Positions 29,331-38,193 of a stretch of 64,000 nt of DNA are shown here, piece by piece; within the stretch, counting starts at the first letter, position 1, and the number at the start of each line of letters is the position of its first letter. Location of the stretch: contig JAZDHY010000121.1 in NCBI GenBank assembly GCA_043805435.1, positions 52,933 through 116,932 on the forward strand, written 5' to 3'. Both the position numbers and the translations under genes were made by a program. The notes under the pieces are model-generated. The model had not been told where the DNA came from and ran no database searches. It saw only the letters and a program-made list of their open reading frames with translations. The DNA is from JAEXOD01 sp043805435 (lineage in GTDB: Bacteria > Bacteroidota > Ignavibacteria > Ignavibacteriales > Melioribacteraceae).

Positions 29331-30611
29331 ATGATACAAAATGTTATAGTAGCACAATCTGGTGGACCATCGGCAGTAATTAATAATTCTTTAAGAGGAA
29401 TTATAGAAACATGCAAAATGTTCCCCGATAAATTCGGGAAGATTTATGCGGGCTGGCATGGAATTGAAGGAGTGTTAAAAGAAGAACTCCTTGATTTGAC
29501 TGCTCAATCAAATGAAGAAATTGCATTGCTGCGCACTACTCCCGCTGCGGGAAGTATTGGAACATGCAGATACAAACTAAAAGATAAACAGGTTAAAGAT
29601 TTTGATAGAGTGATGGAAATTGTTAAAGCTCATAATATTGGATATTTTTTTTATATAGGTGGAAACGATTCCCAGCACACAGCTTTTAAAGTAAGTGAAC
29701 TGGCAAAACAAAAAGGGATTGAGTTAATTGCAACAGGTGTTCCTAAAACAATTGATAATGATATTGGTGATAATGAATTTAAGCTAATTGACCACACTCC
29801 CGGGTACGGAAGTGTTGCTCGATATTGGTCGCATATAGTTCAAAATGCAAATGAGGAAAATATGGGTTCCTCACCCGCAGATCCTGTACTTGTACTTCAA
29901 GCAATGGGACGCAAAATTGGTTATATACCCGCTGCAGCAAGACTTGCTGACCCAAATAGAGAAATGCCATTACAAATATATTTGGCGGAATCAAAAATAA
30001 CTTCAGAACAACTTACTGATAATATAAACGATCAATTAAAAAAAGACGGCCGGTGTATTGTGGTGATAAGTGAAGGATTTGATATTGGAGATATTGGTGA
30101 TGTTAAGGATGCATTTGGCCATACATCGTTCGGATCCAGTAAAATATCCGTTTATCAAAATATAGTTAATTTATTAAATCAAAAAGGATTAAAAGCCAAG
30201 GGAAGTGCTCGCGGCCAAGTAATGGGTACTGATCAACGAAATGCGATAATTTATGCATCAACAATAGATTTGGACGAGGCATATAAAGTTGGTCAAAAAG
30301 CCGTTGAAATTGCTATAACCGAAGGTAACGGATGGATGGCTACAATATTACGTCAACCCGGATTTATTTATAATGTACGATATGATAAAGTGCCATTGGA
30401 AAAAGTTGCTTTAAGCGAAAGAACTTTCCCGGACAAATGGATTACAAAAAACAAATACGATGTAACCGATGAATTTGTAAACTATGTGCGTCCGCTAATT
30501 GGCGAGGATTGGGTTTCTGTTCCTGTAATAAACGGTATGCAAAGATTTGCAAAATTTAAACAGGTGTTTGCAGAAAAAAAACTGAATGACTATATACCGG
30601 AAGCATATTGA
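29331..30611 (+). CDS. PfkA-superfamily phosphofructokinase, pyrophosphate-dependent type
   Basis: A 426-residue phosphofructokinase homologue. It shows the N-terminal QSGGPSAVINNSL loop, GWHGIEG, the phosphoryl-donor motif GGNDS (residues 110-114), PKTIDND (138-144) and a GYGSVARYW segment. In this superfamily Asp at the fourth position of GGDG/GGxD and Lys in PKTIDND mark pyrophosphate use instead of ATP, so a PPi donor is predicted. The Asn in GGNDS replaces the usual first Asp. The length agrees with PPi-type clade members. The substrate is normally fructose-6-phosphate. Its placement in a uronate operon that lacks a known KDG or gluconate kinase raises the possibility of another sugar-acid substrate, which is speculative. 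Confidence 0.85.
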   Translation: MIQNVIVAQSGGPSAVINNSLRGIIETCKMFPDKFGKIYAGWHGIEGVLKEELLDLTAQSNEEIALLRTTPAAGSIGTCRYKLKDKQVKDFDRVMEIVKAHNIGYFFYIGGNDSQHTAFKVSELAKQKGIELIATGVPKTIDNDIGDNEFKLIDHTPGYGSVARYWSHIVQNANEENMGSSPADPVLVLQAMGRKIGYIPAAARLADPNREMPLQIYLAESKITSEQLTDNINDQLKKDGRCIVVISEGFDIGDIGDVKDAFGHTSFGSSKISVYQNIVNLLNQKGLKAKGSARGQVMGTDQRNAIIYASTIDLDEAYKVGQKAVEIAITEGNGWMATILRQPGFIYNVRYDKVPLEKVALSERTFPDKWITKNKYDVTDEFVNYVRPLIGEDWVSVPVINGMQRFAKFKQVFAEKKLNDYIPEAY

Positions 30612-30630
30612 GTTTTGTGGTAAAATAAAA

Positions 30631-30720
30631 AGCCTGCGAGATTTCCGCCAAAGCGGAACGCGCTACAATCAGGCTGTGTTGCCGAGAAATTAAATTGTAG
30701 TGCGAACTTATATTTGCACT
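30631..30720. repeat. Fragments of the GCGAGAT/CTACAAT repeat family
   Basis: Pieces AGCCTGCGAGAT, GCGCTACAATCAGGCTG and ATTGTAGTGCGAACTT match the element at 29095-29290 but in rearranged order. It fills most of the gap between the phosphofructokinase and HAD genes. Confidence 0.6.
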
Positions 30721-30811
30721 GTTTTTGATTGCACTTTAATTAAAAATAAATAATATATAGAATAACAGAATTACAAAACAACTACGAAATATTTATCGGA
30801 TAGGAATAAAC

Positions 30812-31702
30812 ATGAATGACGCTTTACAACAACAACTTATAAATTTAAAACCGGAAAAAGAATTTTATATAGGAATAGATTCGGATGGCTGTGTTTTTGA
30901 CACAATGGAAATAAAACAAAAGGAAGCTTTTTGCCCAATGTTTATCAAGTATTTTAACATGCAGCGAATTTCAAAATATGCGCGTGAAACTTGGGAATTT
31001 GTAAATTTGTACTCAACAAACAGAGGTGTAAACAGATTTAAGGCTTTGCTTAAGGCGTTTGAATTGTTAGAAAAACGGCCTGAAGTTCAAGCACGGGATA
31101 TGCGGTTTGTAAATATGACTTCAATAGCCGAATGGGTAAAAATTGAATCTAAATTGGGTAATCCTACATTGGAAAAACATGCCGCACAATCAAATGATGA
31201 GACTGTTAAATTGACCTTAAAATGGTCAAAAGAAGTAAATCAACTGATCTCCGAAATTGTATTCGATATTCCCCCTTTTCCTTATGTAAAACAGTCGCTT
31301 GAAAAAATGAAATCTAACGCCGATTTAATTGTAGTATCGCAAACGCCCGTGGAAGCTTTAAAAAGAGAATGGGAAGAACATAATATAGATAATTATGTAA
31401 GAATAATTGCCGGACAGGAATATGGCACCAAAGCAGAGCATATAAAATATGCCGCAAAGGGGAAATATGCTGACGAAAAAATACTTATGATAGGTGATGC
31501 ACCCGGAGATCAATCGGCTGCAAAATCGAATGGAGTATTATTTTATCCTATAAATCCGGGACATGAAGAAAAAAGCTGGAAACGATTTTATGATGAAGCT
31601 TTGGATAGGTTTTTTGCAGGAACATACTCGGGAGATTATGAAGCGGAATTAATTATGGAATTTGAAGCTTATCTGCCCGAAAATCCAAACTGGAAAATGT
31701 AA
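30812..31702 (+). CDS. HAD-family hydrolase of unknown substrate
   Basis: A 296-residue HAD phosphatase-like protein. The nucleophile motif is GIDSDGCVFDTM (D23, D25). A long helical cap spans about residues 45-150. Motif II is VVSQTP, and the acidic motif is ILMIGDAPGDQSAA. It starts two bases-worth of spacing before the LarA homologue (stop at 31702, next ATG at 31705), so the two proteins are tightly coupled. HAD enzymes dephosphorylate sugar phosphates, and in this operon a sugar-acid phosphate is a reasonable guess. The exact reaction cannot be read from the sequence. Confidence 0.8.
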   Translation: MNDALQQQLINLKPEKEFYIGIDSDGCVFDTMEIKQKEAFCPMFIKYFNMQRISKYARETWEFVNLYSTNRGVNRFKALLKAFELLEKRPEVQARDMRFVNMTSIAEWVKIESKLGNPTLEKHAAQSNDETVKLTLKWSKEVNQLISEIVFDIPPFPYVKQSLEKMKSNADLIVVSQTPVEALKREWEEHNIDNYVRIIAGQEYGTKAEHIKYAAKGKYADEKILMIGDAPGDQSAAKSNGVLFYPINPGHEEKSWKRFYDEALDRFFAGTYSGDYEAELIMEFEAYLPENPNWKM

Positions 31703-31704
31703 TT

Positions 31705-32976
31705 ATGCTTTATTATGCTAAAGGTTCAGAAACAGAAGAAATAAATCTTTCCCAACTTAAAGAAGGGCTTTTAACAGCTGTTGAAAAGTTAAAGGAAAGA
31801 AAAAAAATCTTAATCGTTCCACCCGATTTTACAAGATACCACTCGCAGGCAGGAATTATTACTCAAATGTTGTATGAACATTATCAAGATAAAATAACGG
31901 ACATACTCCCTGCTGTGGGTACCCATTATGCGGTAAACGAAACTGAAAGAAAAGTAATGTTTGGAAATATACCGGAAAACTTGTTCAGAGTGCACAACTG
32001 GAAGGAAGATTTAACAACTTTAGGTCAAGTGCCAAAAGAGTATATATATGAATTGACAGAAGGAAAGTTAAATTTTTCGTGGTCTGCGCAAGTTAATAAA
32101 CTTCTTTCTCATGGTAATCATGATTTAATTATTTCGGTAGGACAGGTAGTGCCGCACGAAGTAATTGGAATGGCAAATTACAACAAAAATATATTTGTAG
32201 GAGTTGGTGGTAAAGATGGTATTCATAAAAGCCATTATTTAGGTGCTGTATATGGAATGGAAAGAATAATGGGTCGTGCAGATACACCTGTAAGAAAAGT
32301 GTTAAATTATGCGTCCGATAATTTTGCAAATCATCTGCCCATCATATACATATTAACGGTAATAGGAAAGGACAATAATAACAAACTGGTTATTAGAGGA
32401 TTGTTTATTGGAGACGATGTAGAATGTTTTAATTTGGCGGCCGAACTTTCGTTAAAGGTTAATTTTATAATGTTGGATAAACCGCTAAAAAAAGTAGTTG
32501 TATATCTTGATCCTTTGGAGTTTAAGAGCACCTGGCTGGGCAACAAGAGCATTTATCGAACACGAATGGCAATAGAAGACAGTGGTGAATTAATTGTACT
32601 GGCACCGGGATTAAGCGTTTTTGGTGAAGATAAAGAAATAGATTTACTTATTAGAAAATATGGTTATAAAACTACACCTGAAATTCTTAAATTTGTGGAG
32701 CAAAATGATGACCTTAAAAACAATTTGGCTGCCGCTGCCCATTTAATTCATGGTTCTTCCGAAAACAGATTTAAAATTACATATTGTCCGGGAAATATTA
32801 CTAAAGAAGAGATAGAAAATGTAAATTTCAGTTATGCTTCTTTATCCGAAATGTTAAAAAAATATGACCCAAATAAATTAAAAGATGGTTTTAATACTTT
32901 ACCAGATGAAGAAATTTTTTATATTTCAAATCCGGCTTTAGGACTTTGGTCATCAAAAAGCAGATTTAATATTTAA
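31705..32976 (+). CDS. LarA-superfamily nickel-pincer racemase/epimerase homologue
   Basis: A 423-residue protein of the lactate racemase catalytic family (DUF2088 type). The active-site residues of LarA can be matched: R44 in PPDFTRYH, H74 in AVGTHYAVNE, H151 in VGQVVPHEVIG, K161 in ANYNKNIFVGVGGKDG and H177 in HKSHYLG. The usual SGGAK loop is replaced by NYNK, so it is a divergent member. The superfamily is known to include 2-hydroxyacid racemases and a D-gluconate 2-epimerase acting between gluconate and mannonate. Since the operon makes mannonate and encodes 6-phosphogluconate dehydrogenase next, a mannonate/gluconate epimerase is the best guess. It would need the nickel-pincer cofactor made by LarB, LarC and LarE, none of which is in the window. 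Confidence 0.82.
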   Translation: MLYYAKGSETEEINLSQLKEGLLTAVEKLKERKKILIVPPDFTRYHSQAGIITQMLYEHYQDKITDILPAVGTHYAVNETERKVMFGNIPENLFRVHNWKEDLTTLGQVPKEYIYELTEGKLNFSWSAQVNKLLSHGNHDLIISVGQVVPHEVIGMANYNKNIFVGVGGKDGIHKSHYLGAVYGMERIMGRADTPVRKVLNYASDNFANHLPIIYILTVIGKDNNNKLVIRGLFIGDDVECFNLAAELSLKVNFIMLDKPLKKVVVYLDPLEFKSTWLGNKSIYRTRMAIEDSGELIVLAPGLSVFGEDKEIDLLIRKYGYKTTPEILKFVEQNDDLKNNLAAAAHLIHGSSENRFKITYCPGNITKEEIENVNFSYASLSEMLKKYDPNKLKDGFNTLPDEEIFYISNPALGLWSSKSRFNI

Positions 32977-32993
32977 TTATTAAGGAGAAAAAT

Positions 32994-34406
32994 TTGGAAC
33001 AAACCGATATTGCTGTAATAGGCATTGGTGTTATGGGTGGAAACTTAGCACTAAATATTGAAAGTAAAAATTATTCCGTATTAGTTTTTGATAAAAACAG
33101 ACCTGCAGTAGAAAAATATATAAATGAAAAAGCAGAAGGAAAAAATATTAAAGCTGTTTTTTCTTTAGAAGAATTAACCGCCGGCTTAAAAAAACCAAGA
33201 AAAATATTATTTATGGTTCCGGCCGGAAAAATTGTTGATGAGGTTATTGAAGAGTTGATACCGCATTTGGAAAAAGGCGATATATTAATTGATGGAGGCA
33301 ATTCCTATTACCCTGATACAAACAGAAGGACAAAATATTTAGACGAAAAGGGATTTCTTTTTATTGGAACCGGAGTTTCGGGAGGAGAAGAAGGGGCTTT
33401 AAAGGGTCCATCAATAATGCCGGGGGGGAATTATGAAGCATGGAAACATGTAAAACCAATTCTTCAAGATATATCGGCAAAGGTTGATGATGGCGTACCT
33501 TGCTGCGAATGGGTTGGTGAAGACGGTGCAGGCCATTTTGTTAAGATGGTTCATAACGGCATTGAATACGGTGATATGCAGTTAATATGCGAATCGTATC
33601 AAATAATGAAAGATTTGCTTGGGTTATCGTATGAAGAAATGTCCGAAATATTCAACAAATGGAATGAAGGGGAATTAAAAAGTTATTTGATAGAAATAAC
33701 AAGGGATATTCTAAACTTTAAGGAAGACGGAAAACCGATAGTTGAAAGTATATTAGATACTGCCGGTCAAAAAGGAACAGGCAAATGGACTGTATTATCG
33801 TCGCTTGATTTAGGCGCACCGTTAACGTTAATTAGTGAGTCGGTTTTTGCAAGAGCACTTTCATATCAAAAAGAAGAAAGGGTTCAAGCATCCCAAATAT
33901 TACATGGGCCGACACCTAAGTTTGAAGGAGATAAAAAACAATTTATTGAAGATCTGGGAAAAGCATTATATGCGTCTAAAATTGTTTCATACGCGCAAGG
34001 ATTTGTTTTGATGAAATCGGCTGCAAAAGAATACTTGTGGAAATTAAACTATGGTGGTATTGCATTAATGTGGCGAGGCGGTTGTATTATTAGATCGGTA
34101 TTTCTTAACAAAATTAAAGAAGCATTTGATAAAGATATAAATTTAACCAATCTTTTATTGGAACCGTTTTTTAAGGAAAAAATAGAATCATCTCAGGAGT
34201 CTTGGAGACGTGTAGTATCAACTGCAATCAATAACGGAATATGGATACCGGCTTTATCTACGGCCTTAAGTTATTTTGATGGTTACAGAAATCCAAGATT
34301 ACCTGCTAATCTTTTGCAAGCACAGCGCGATTATTTTGGTGCCCATACTTATGAAAGAATTGATAAACCACGCGGTACGTTTTTTCATACAAATTGGCTG
34401 CAATAA
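32994..34406 (+). CDS. gnd: 6-phosphogluconate dehydrogenase, decarboxylating
   Basis: A 470-residue full-length enzyme that oxidatively decarboxylates 6-phosphogluconate to ribulose-5-phosphate. Visible features are the Rossmann motif AVIGIGVMGGNLALN, DKNR (an Arg position typical of NADP use), LIDGGNSYYPDT, GTGVSGGEEGALKGPSIMPG, KMVHNGIEYGDMQ with the catalytic Lys, and the C-terminal YFGAHTYERIDKPRG. The start codon is TTG at 32994, preceded by a strong AAGGAG (32982-32987), and no better in-frame ATG exists before the conserved core. It is 17 bp after the LarA homologue. Its location in a pectin operon is unusual and supports a gluconate branch. Confidence 0.95.
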   Translation: MEQTDIAVIGIGVMGGNLALNIESKNYSVLVFDKNRPAVEKYINEKAEGKNIKAVFSLEELTAGLKKPRKILFMVPAGKIVDEVIEELIPHLEKGDILIDGGNSYYPDTNRRTKYLDEKGFLFIGTGVSGGEEGALKGPSIMPGGNYEAWKHVKPILQDISAKVDDGVPCCEWVGEDGAGHFVKMVHNGIEYGDMQLICESYQIMKDLLGLSYEEMSEIFNKWNEGELKSYLIEITRDILNFKEDGKPIVESILDTAGQKGTGKWTVLSSLDLGAPLTLISESVFARALSYQKEERVQASQILHGPTPKFEGDKKQFIEDLGKALYASKIVSYAQGFVLMKSAAKEYLWKLNYGGIALMWRGGCIIRSVFLNKIKEAFDKDINLTNLLLEPFFKEKIESSQESWRRVVSTAINNGIWIPALSTALSYFDGYRNPRLPANLLQAQRDYFGAHTYERIDKPRGTFFHTNWLQ

Positions 34407-34446
34407 ATACAAATATTTTAATGAAAAAGTTTATATAGAGGTAAAA

Positions 34447-35280
34447 ATGGATGTTCGTTCTTCAACAGATCAAAAAGGATTTATAAAATTAAATACAACC
34501 GAGTTACGTGAAATGTTTTTAATTGAATCTCTTTTTGAAAAAAATATAATTCCAATGGTTTATTCCGATATCGACCGTTCTATTACCGGTTCGGCAGTAC
34601 CTTCAGGTAAAGTATTAAAACTTACAGCTTCCAAAAAAGAAATGGCAGCAGATTATTTTTCTGAAAGAAGAGAAATAGGAATTATTAACATCGGAAGCAG
34701 TGGCTCCATAAATGTAGATGGCACAGTTTACAATATGGAAAATAAAGATGCATTGTATATTGGTAAAGGTAAAAAAAATATTGAATTCAAAAGTAAATCG
34801 GCAAAAGATCCCGCATTATTTTATTTTGTAAGTTATCCGGCACATAAAGAATATCCCGATAAACAAATAACCTTTGCCGAAGCCACAAAAAAAGAATTGG
34901 GCAATTTGGCAGATGCAAATAAAAGGACAATAAACCAATATATTCATCCCGGTTTGATGCCTACATGCCAGTTGGTTATGGGTTTAACCGAACTTGCTGA
35001 AGGGAGTGTTTGGAACACAATGCCGGCTCATACACATCAAAGACGTTCGGAAGTTTATATGTATTTTAATATTGACAAGGATGCTTTTGTTGTGCATTTA
35101 ATTGGTGAACCACAAAACACAAAACATATTATTTTAAGAGATAAACAAGCAGTTTTATCGCCAAGCTGGTCGTTGCATAGCGGTGCCGGAACAAGAAATT
35201 ATTCCTTTATTTGGGCTATGGGTGGTGAAAATCAAGTTTTTGATGATATGGATTGGATTCCGATGGAAGAACTTAAATAA
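34447..35280 (+). CDS. kduI: 5-keto-4-deoxyuronate isomerase
   Basis: A 277-residue cupin isomerase that converts 4-deoxy-L-threo-5-hexosulose uronate, the product of pectate lyases plus GH105, to 2,5-diketo-3-deoxygluconate. The metal site is complete: H195 and H197 in PAHTHQRRSE, E202, and H244 in SWSLHSG, each one residue short of the E. coli KduI numbering. The ATG at 34447 after ATATAGAGG is chosen. A longer in-frame ATG upstream would overlap gnd and add 57 residues not found in the family. It is followed by the MFS importer and KduD. Confidence 0.95.
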   Translation: MDVRSSTDQKGFIKLNTTELREMFLIESLFEKNIIPMVYSDIDRSITGSAVPSGKVLKLTASKKEMAADYFSERREIGIINIGSSGSINVDGTVYNMENKDALYIGKGKKNIEFKSKSAKDPALFYFVSYPAHKEYPDKQITFAEATKKELGNLADANKRTINQYIHPGLMPTCQLVMGLTELAEGSVWNTMPAHTHQRRSEVYMYFNIDKDAFVVHLIGEPQNTKHIILRDKQAVLSPSWSLHSGAGTRNYSFIWAMGGENQVFDDMDWIPMEELK

Positions 35281-35330
35281 CAATATAATAATTAAAAAAT
35301 TCCAAGTAAATATTTAAAAGAGGTTATTAA

Positions 35331-36617
35331 ATGAGTTTGAAAAATGCGGCGGTTAACGAAATTCAAAAAAAAGGTTATTACAGGTGGACGATTGTTGCAC
35401 TTTTATTTTTCGCAACAACAATAAATTATATAGATAGGCAAGTGCTTGGAATTCTTGCTCCGGTTTTGGAAAAAGAGATTGGGTGGAGTGAACTTGACTA
35501 CGGTTATATTGTAACTGCGTTTTCGGCCGCTTATGCAATAGGGCTTTTATTTATGGGTGGGATAATTGATAAAATTGGTACAAAAATTGGGTATACAATT
35601 GCTATTTTTGGCTGGTCTATTGCTGCAATGTTTCATGCTGCCGCAAGCAGCGTAATTGGATTTGCAACAGCCCGTTTTGGATTAGGATTAAGTGAAGCAG
35701 GAAACTTTCCGGCAGCAATAAAAACAGTAGCCGAATGGTTTCCAAAAAAAGAACGTGCGTTTGCAACAGGTATTTTTAACTCCGGTTCTAATATTGGAGC
35801 AATTGTTGCACCGCTTGTTGTTCCTTGGATAACAATAACCTATGGTTGGCAGGAAGCATTTATTGCAACCGGCGCATTAGGATTTTTCTGGATAATCTTA
35901 TGGTGGCTTTTTTATCAGAAACCGGAAAATCATAAAAAATTATCAAAAGGAGAACTTGCATATATTCAATCTGATCCTGCTGATTCAGCAGAAAAAATAC
36001 CATGGGTAAAACTACTTAAATACAAACAAACTTGGGCATTTACAATTGCAAAATTTTTAACTGATCCTATCTGGTGGTTTTATCTTTATTGGGTTCCTAA
36101 ATTTTTGAATAAAGAACATGGTATTACGCTTGATAAAATTGGTATTCCGTTAATTATAATTTATTTAATGGCCGATTTTGGAAGTATTGGTGGTGGTTGG
36201 TTATCTTCATTTTTTATTAAAAGAGGATGGAGTGTTAATAAAGGAAGAAAAATTACTATGTTAATTATGGCTGTATGTGTAGTGCCGATTATTTTTGTAT
36301 CGGTGGCAAGCGAAATGTGGATGGTTGTTTTGTTGTTAAGTCTTGCAACGGCAGCTCATCAGGGTTGGTCGGCTAATTTATTTACAACAGTATCAGATCT
36401 GTTCCCACGCAAGGCAGTTGCTTCTGTTGTAGGCATAGGAGGGATGGGGGGTGCAATTGGCGGAATGCTGATTGCCACCATCGCCGGATTAATATTGGAA
36501 TTTACAGGTAGTTATGTTATTTTATTTATTATTTGCGGTTCGGTATATTTAATTGCTTTAGCAGTAATTCAAGTGTTAGTTAAAAATTTAGAACCGATTG
36601 ATTTTAATCTTAATTAA
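35331..36617 (+). CDS. MFS importer of the hexuronate/anion:cation symporter family
   Basis: A 428-residue inner-membrane transporter with about 12 helices. Its motifs fit the ExuT-like anion:cation symporter group: TINYIDRQVLGILAPVLEKE after helix 1, LFMGGIIDKIGTKIG in the loop between helices 2 and 3, and LSEAGNFPAAIKTVAEWFPK. It most likely brings galacturonate or an unsaturated uronate into the cytoplasm by proton symport. It lies 50 bp after kduI and 24 bp before kduD, within the same transcript. Confidence 0.92.
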   Translation: MSLKNAAVNEIQKKGYYRWTIVALLFFATTINYIDRQVLGILAPVLEKEIGWSELDYGYIVTAFSAAYAIGLLFMGGIIDKIGTKIGYTIAIFGWSIAAMFHAAASSVIGFATARFGLGLSEAGNFPAAIKTVAEWFPKKERAFATGIFNSGSNIGAIVAPLVVPWITITYGWQEAFIATGALGFFWIILWWLFYQKPENHKKLSKGELAYIQSDPADSAEKIPWVKLLKYKQTWAFTIAKFLTDPIWWFYLYWVPKFLNKEHGITLDKIGIPLIIIYLMADFGSIGGGWLSSFFIKRGWSVNKGRKITMLIMAVCVVPIIFVSVASEMWMVVLLLSLATAAHQGWSANLFTTVSDLFPRKAVASVVGIGGMGGAIGGMLIATIAGLILEFTGSYVILFIICGSVYLIALAVIQVLVKNLEPIDFNLN

Positions 36618-36641
36618 AACTTATAATTTTAAGGAATATTT

Positions 36642-37403
36642 ATGATACTTGATAAATTTAAACTTGATGGAAAAATTGCAATTGTAACGGGCTCAAATCA
36701 GGGCATAGGACAGGCATACGCCAAAGCTTTGGCGGAAGCAGGTGCAGATATAATTTCAGTTTCATATCAGGACGATTTTGAGGAAACAAAAGCCCTTATT
36801 GAAAAAACAGGAAGGAAATTTTATTCTTATGTTAGTGATTTTTCGGATAGGGATGCGTTATATTCATTTATTAATGCAGTAAAAGAAGATTTTCCAGTAA
36901 TAGATATATTGGTTAACAATGCCGGAACAATTATGAGGAAACCGATTTCTGAACATCCTGATGAATATTGGGATAAAGTAATTGAAGTTAATCTAACGGC
37001 ACAGTTTATTTTAACGCGCGAGATTGGTAAAAGAATGGCCGAAAGAGGAAAAGGAAAAATAGTTTTTATTGCCAGTTTACTTTCTTTTCAAGGCGGAATT
37101 TTGGTGCCGGGTTATGCCGCATCCAAAGGGGGAGTAAAACAATTGGCAATGTCTTTTGCAAATGAATGGGCTTCCAAAGGTGTTACAATTAATGCTATTG
37201 CGCCGGGTTATATTGCTACTGCCAACACAAAACCTTTGATGGATGATCCTGTAAGGAGCAAAACAATTGTGGATAGAATTCCCGCCGGCAGATGGGGAGT
37301 TCCTGAAGATTTAAGCGGTACTATTGTATTCCTTTGCTCTGAAGCATCGGATTACCTAAACGGTACAATTGTTACTGTTGACGGTGGATGGATGGGCAGG
37401 TAA
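36642..37403 (+). CDS. kduD: 2-deoxy-D-gluconate 3-/KDG 5-dehydrogenase (SDR)
   Basis: A 253-residue short-chain dehydrogenase that would interconvert 2,5-diketo-3-deoxygluconate and KDG with NAD(P)H. Features: VTGSNQGIGQAYAKAL, LVNNAGTIMRKPISEHP, the active-site serine in IASLL, YAASKGGVKQLAMSFANEW, and GTIVTVDGGWMGR at the end. Length and C-terminus are typical of KduD. Start supported by AAGGAA. It is the last gene of the pectin operon; a terminator follows at 22 bp. Confidence 0.93.
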   Translation: MILDKFKLDGKIAIVTGSNQGIGQAYAKALAEAGADIISVSYQDDFEETKALIEKTGRKFYSYVSDFSDRDALYSFINAVKEDFPVIDILVNNAGTIMRKPISEHPDEYWDKVIEVNLTAQFILTREIGKRMAERGKGKIVFIASLLSFQGGILVPGYAASKGGVKQLAMSFANEWASKGVTINAIAPGYIATANTKPLMDDPVRSKTIVDRIPAGRWGVPEDLSGTIVFLCSEASDYLNGTIVTVDGGWMGR

Positions 37404-37424
37404 GGCCAAAAAGTGATTGTAATT

Positions 37425-37458
37425 AAGCCCGGCAGGTAATAAATTGTCGGGCTTTTTT
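37425..37458 (+). terminator. Intrinsic terminator after kduD
   Basis: AAGCCCGGCA (37425-37434) pairs with TGTCGGGCTT (through 37454) with one G-U pair around a 10-base loop, and is followed by a T-run. It ends the pectin operon. Confidence 0.85.
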
Positions 37459-37781
37459 CTTTTAAACAATAGTGTTGGGAATTTTGTATAAATAGGATAT
37501 TTGTAGATAATTAACCCGGATTTTGCATTAGATATTATAATATTCTGTAATCTCTTTATAGATATAAGGTTATGGAAAATTTAATTGCATTTATTATATA
37601 CATGTAAATAAAATTACTTTGAGCCAAATAATTTAATAATAATTTTTTTTAAATCAGGCCTAAAGGCCATGTAGTGTAGTTTTTATTCCACGCACCCTAA
37701 AGGATGTGATTACTAAAATTTCTCATAACATATTATAATTAAACTATATATGTTATTATTTGTCCCCGTTTAAATAACCCT

Positions 37782-38011
37782 AGCATTAACAGACTGTGTT
37801 AAAATTAAAAAAACCGAACTCACCCCTTTATCCCCTCTCTTTGAAAGAGAGGGGAATTATATAACGGCAAGTTATTGTTCTATATGTTTTTACAATCACT
37901 CCCCTTCTATTTTTAAGAGAATAGCTTGTCCCGCTCTTTTTGCGGGAGGTAGGGGGATGAGTTCCTTTTTGTTACAACTATTCCCCAATTCTCACACAGT
38001 CTGTTAATGCT
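37782..38011. mobile_element. 230-bp MITE-like element with 18-bp perfect terminal inverted repeats
   Basis: The left end AGCATTAACAGACTGTGT (37782-37799) and right end ACACAGTCTGTTAATGCT (37994-38011) are exact reverse complements. Symmetry continues inward imperfectly: GAACTCACCCC on the left matches GGGGATGAGTTCC on the right. A perfect inner hairpin CCCCTCTCTTT/AAAGAGAGGGG lies at about 37831-37853. It has no coding capacity and no clear target-site duplication. It fits a non-autonomous miniature inverted-repeat element. Confidence 0.65.
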
Positions 38012-38193
38012 TGTGGCCAACAAAACAAATATAACGGGCTTCAGCCATGATTCTTTTCCTCACTTATTGGTTTGGATGATTAAAAATTTCAACTCTATTG
38101 CTTTTTATTGCAAAATCCGGGTTTATAACTTCACATGCAACCCACACCGGAGTTGTATTCCTGCTTTATTATTCTTTTTGCTACTGACATGTA

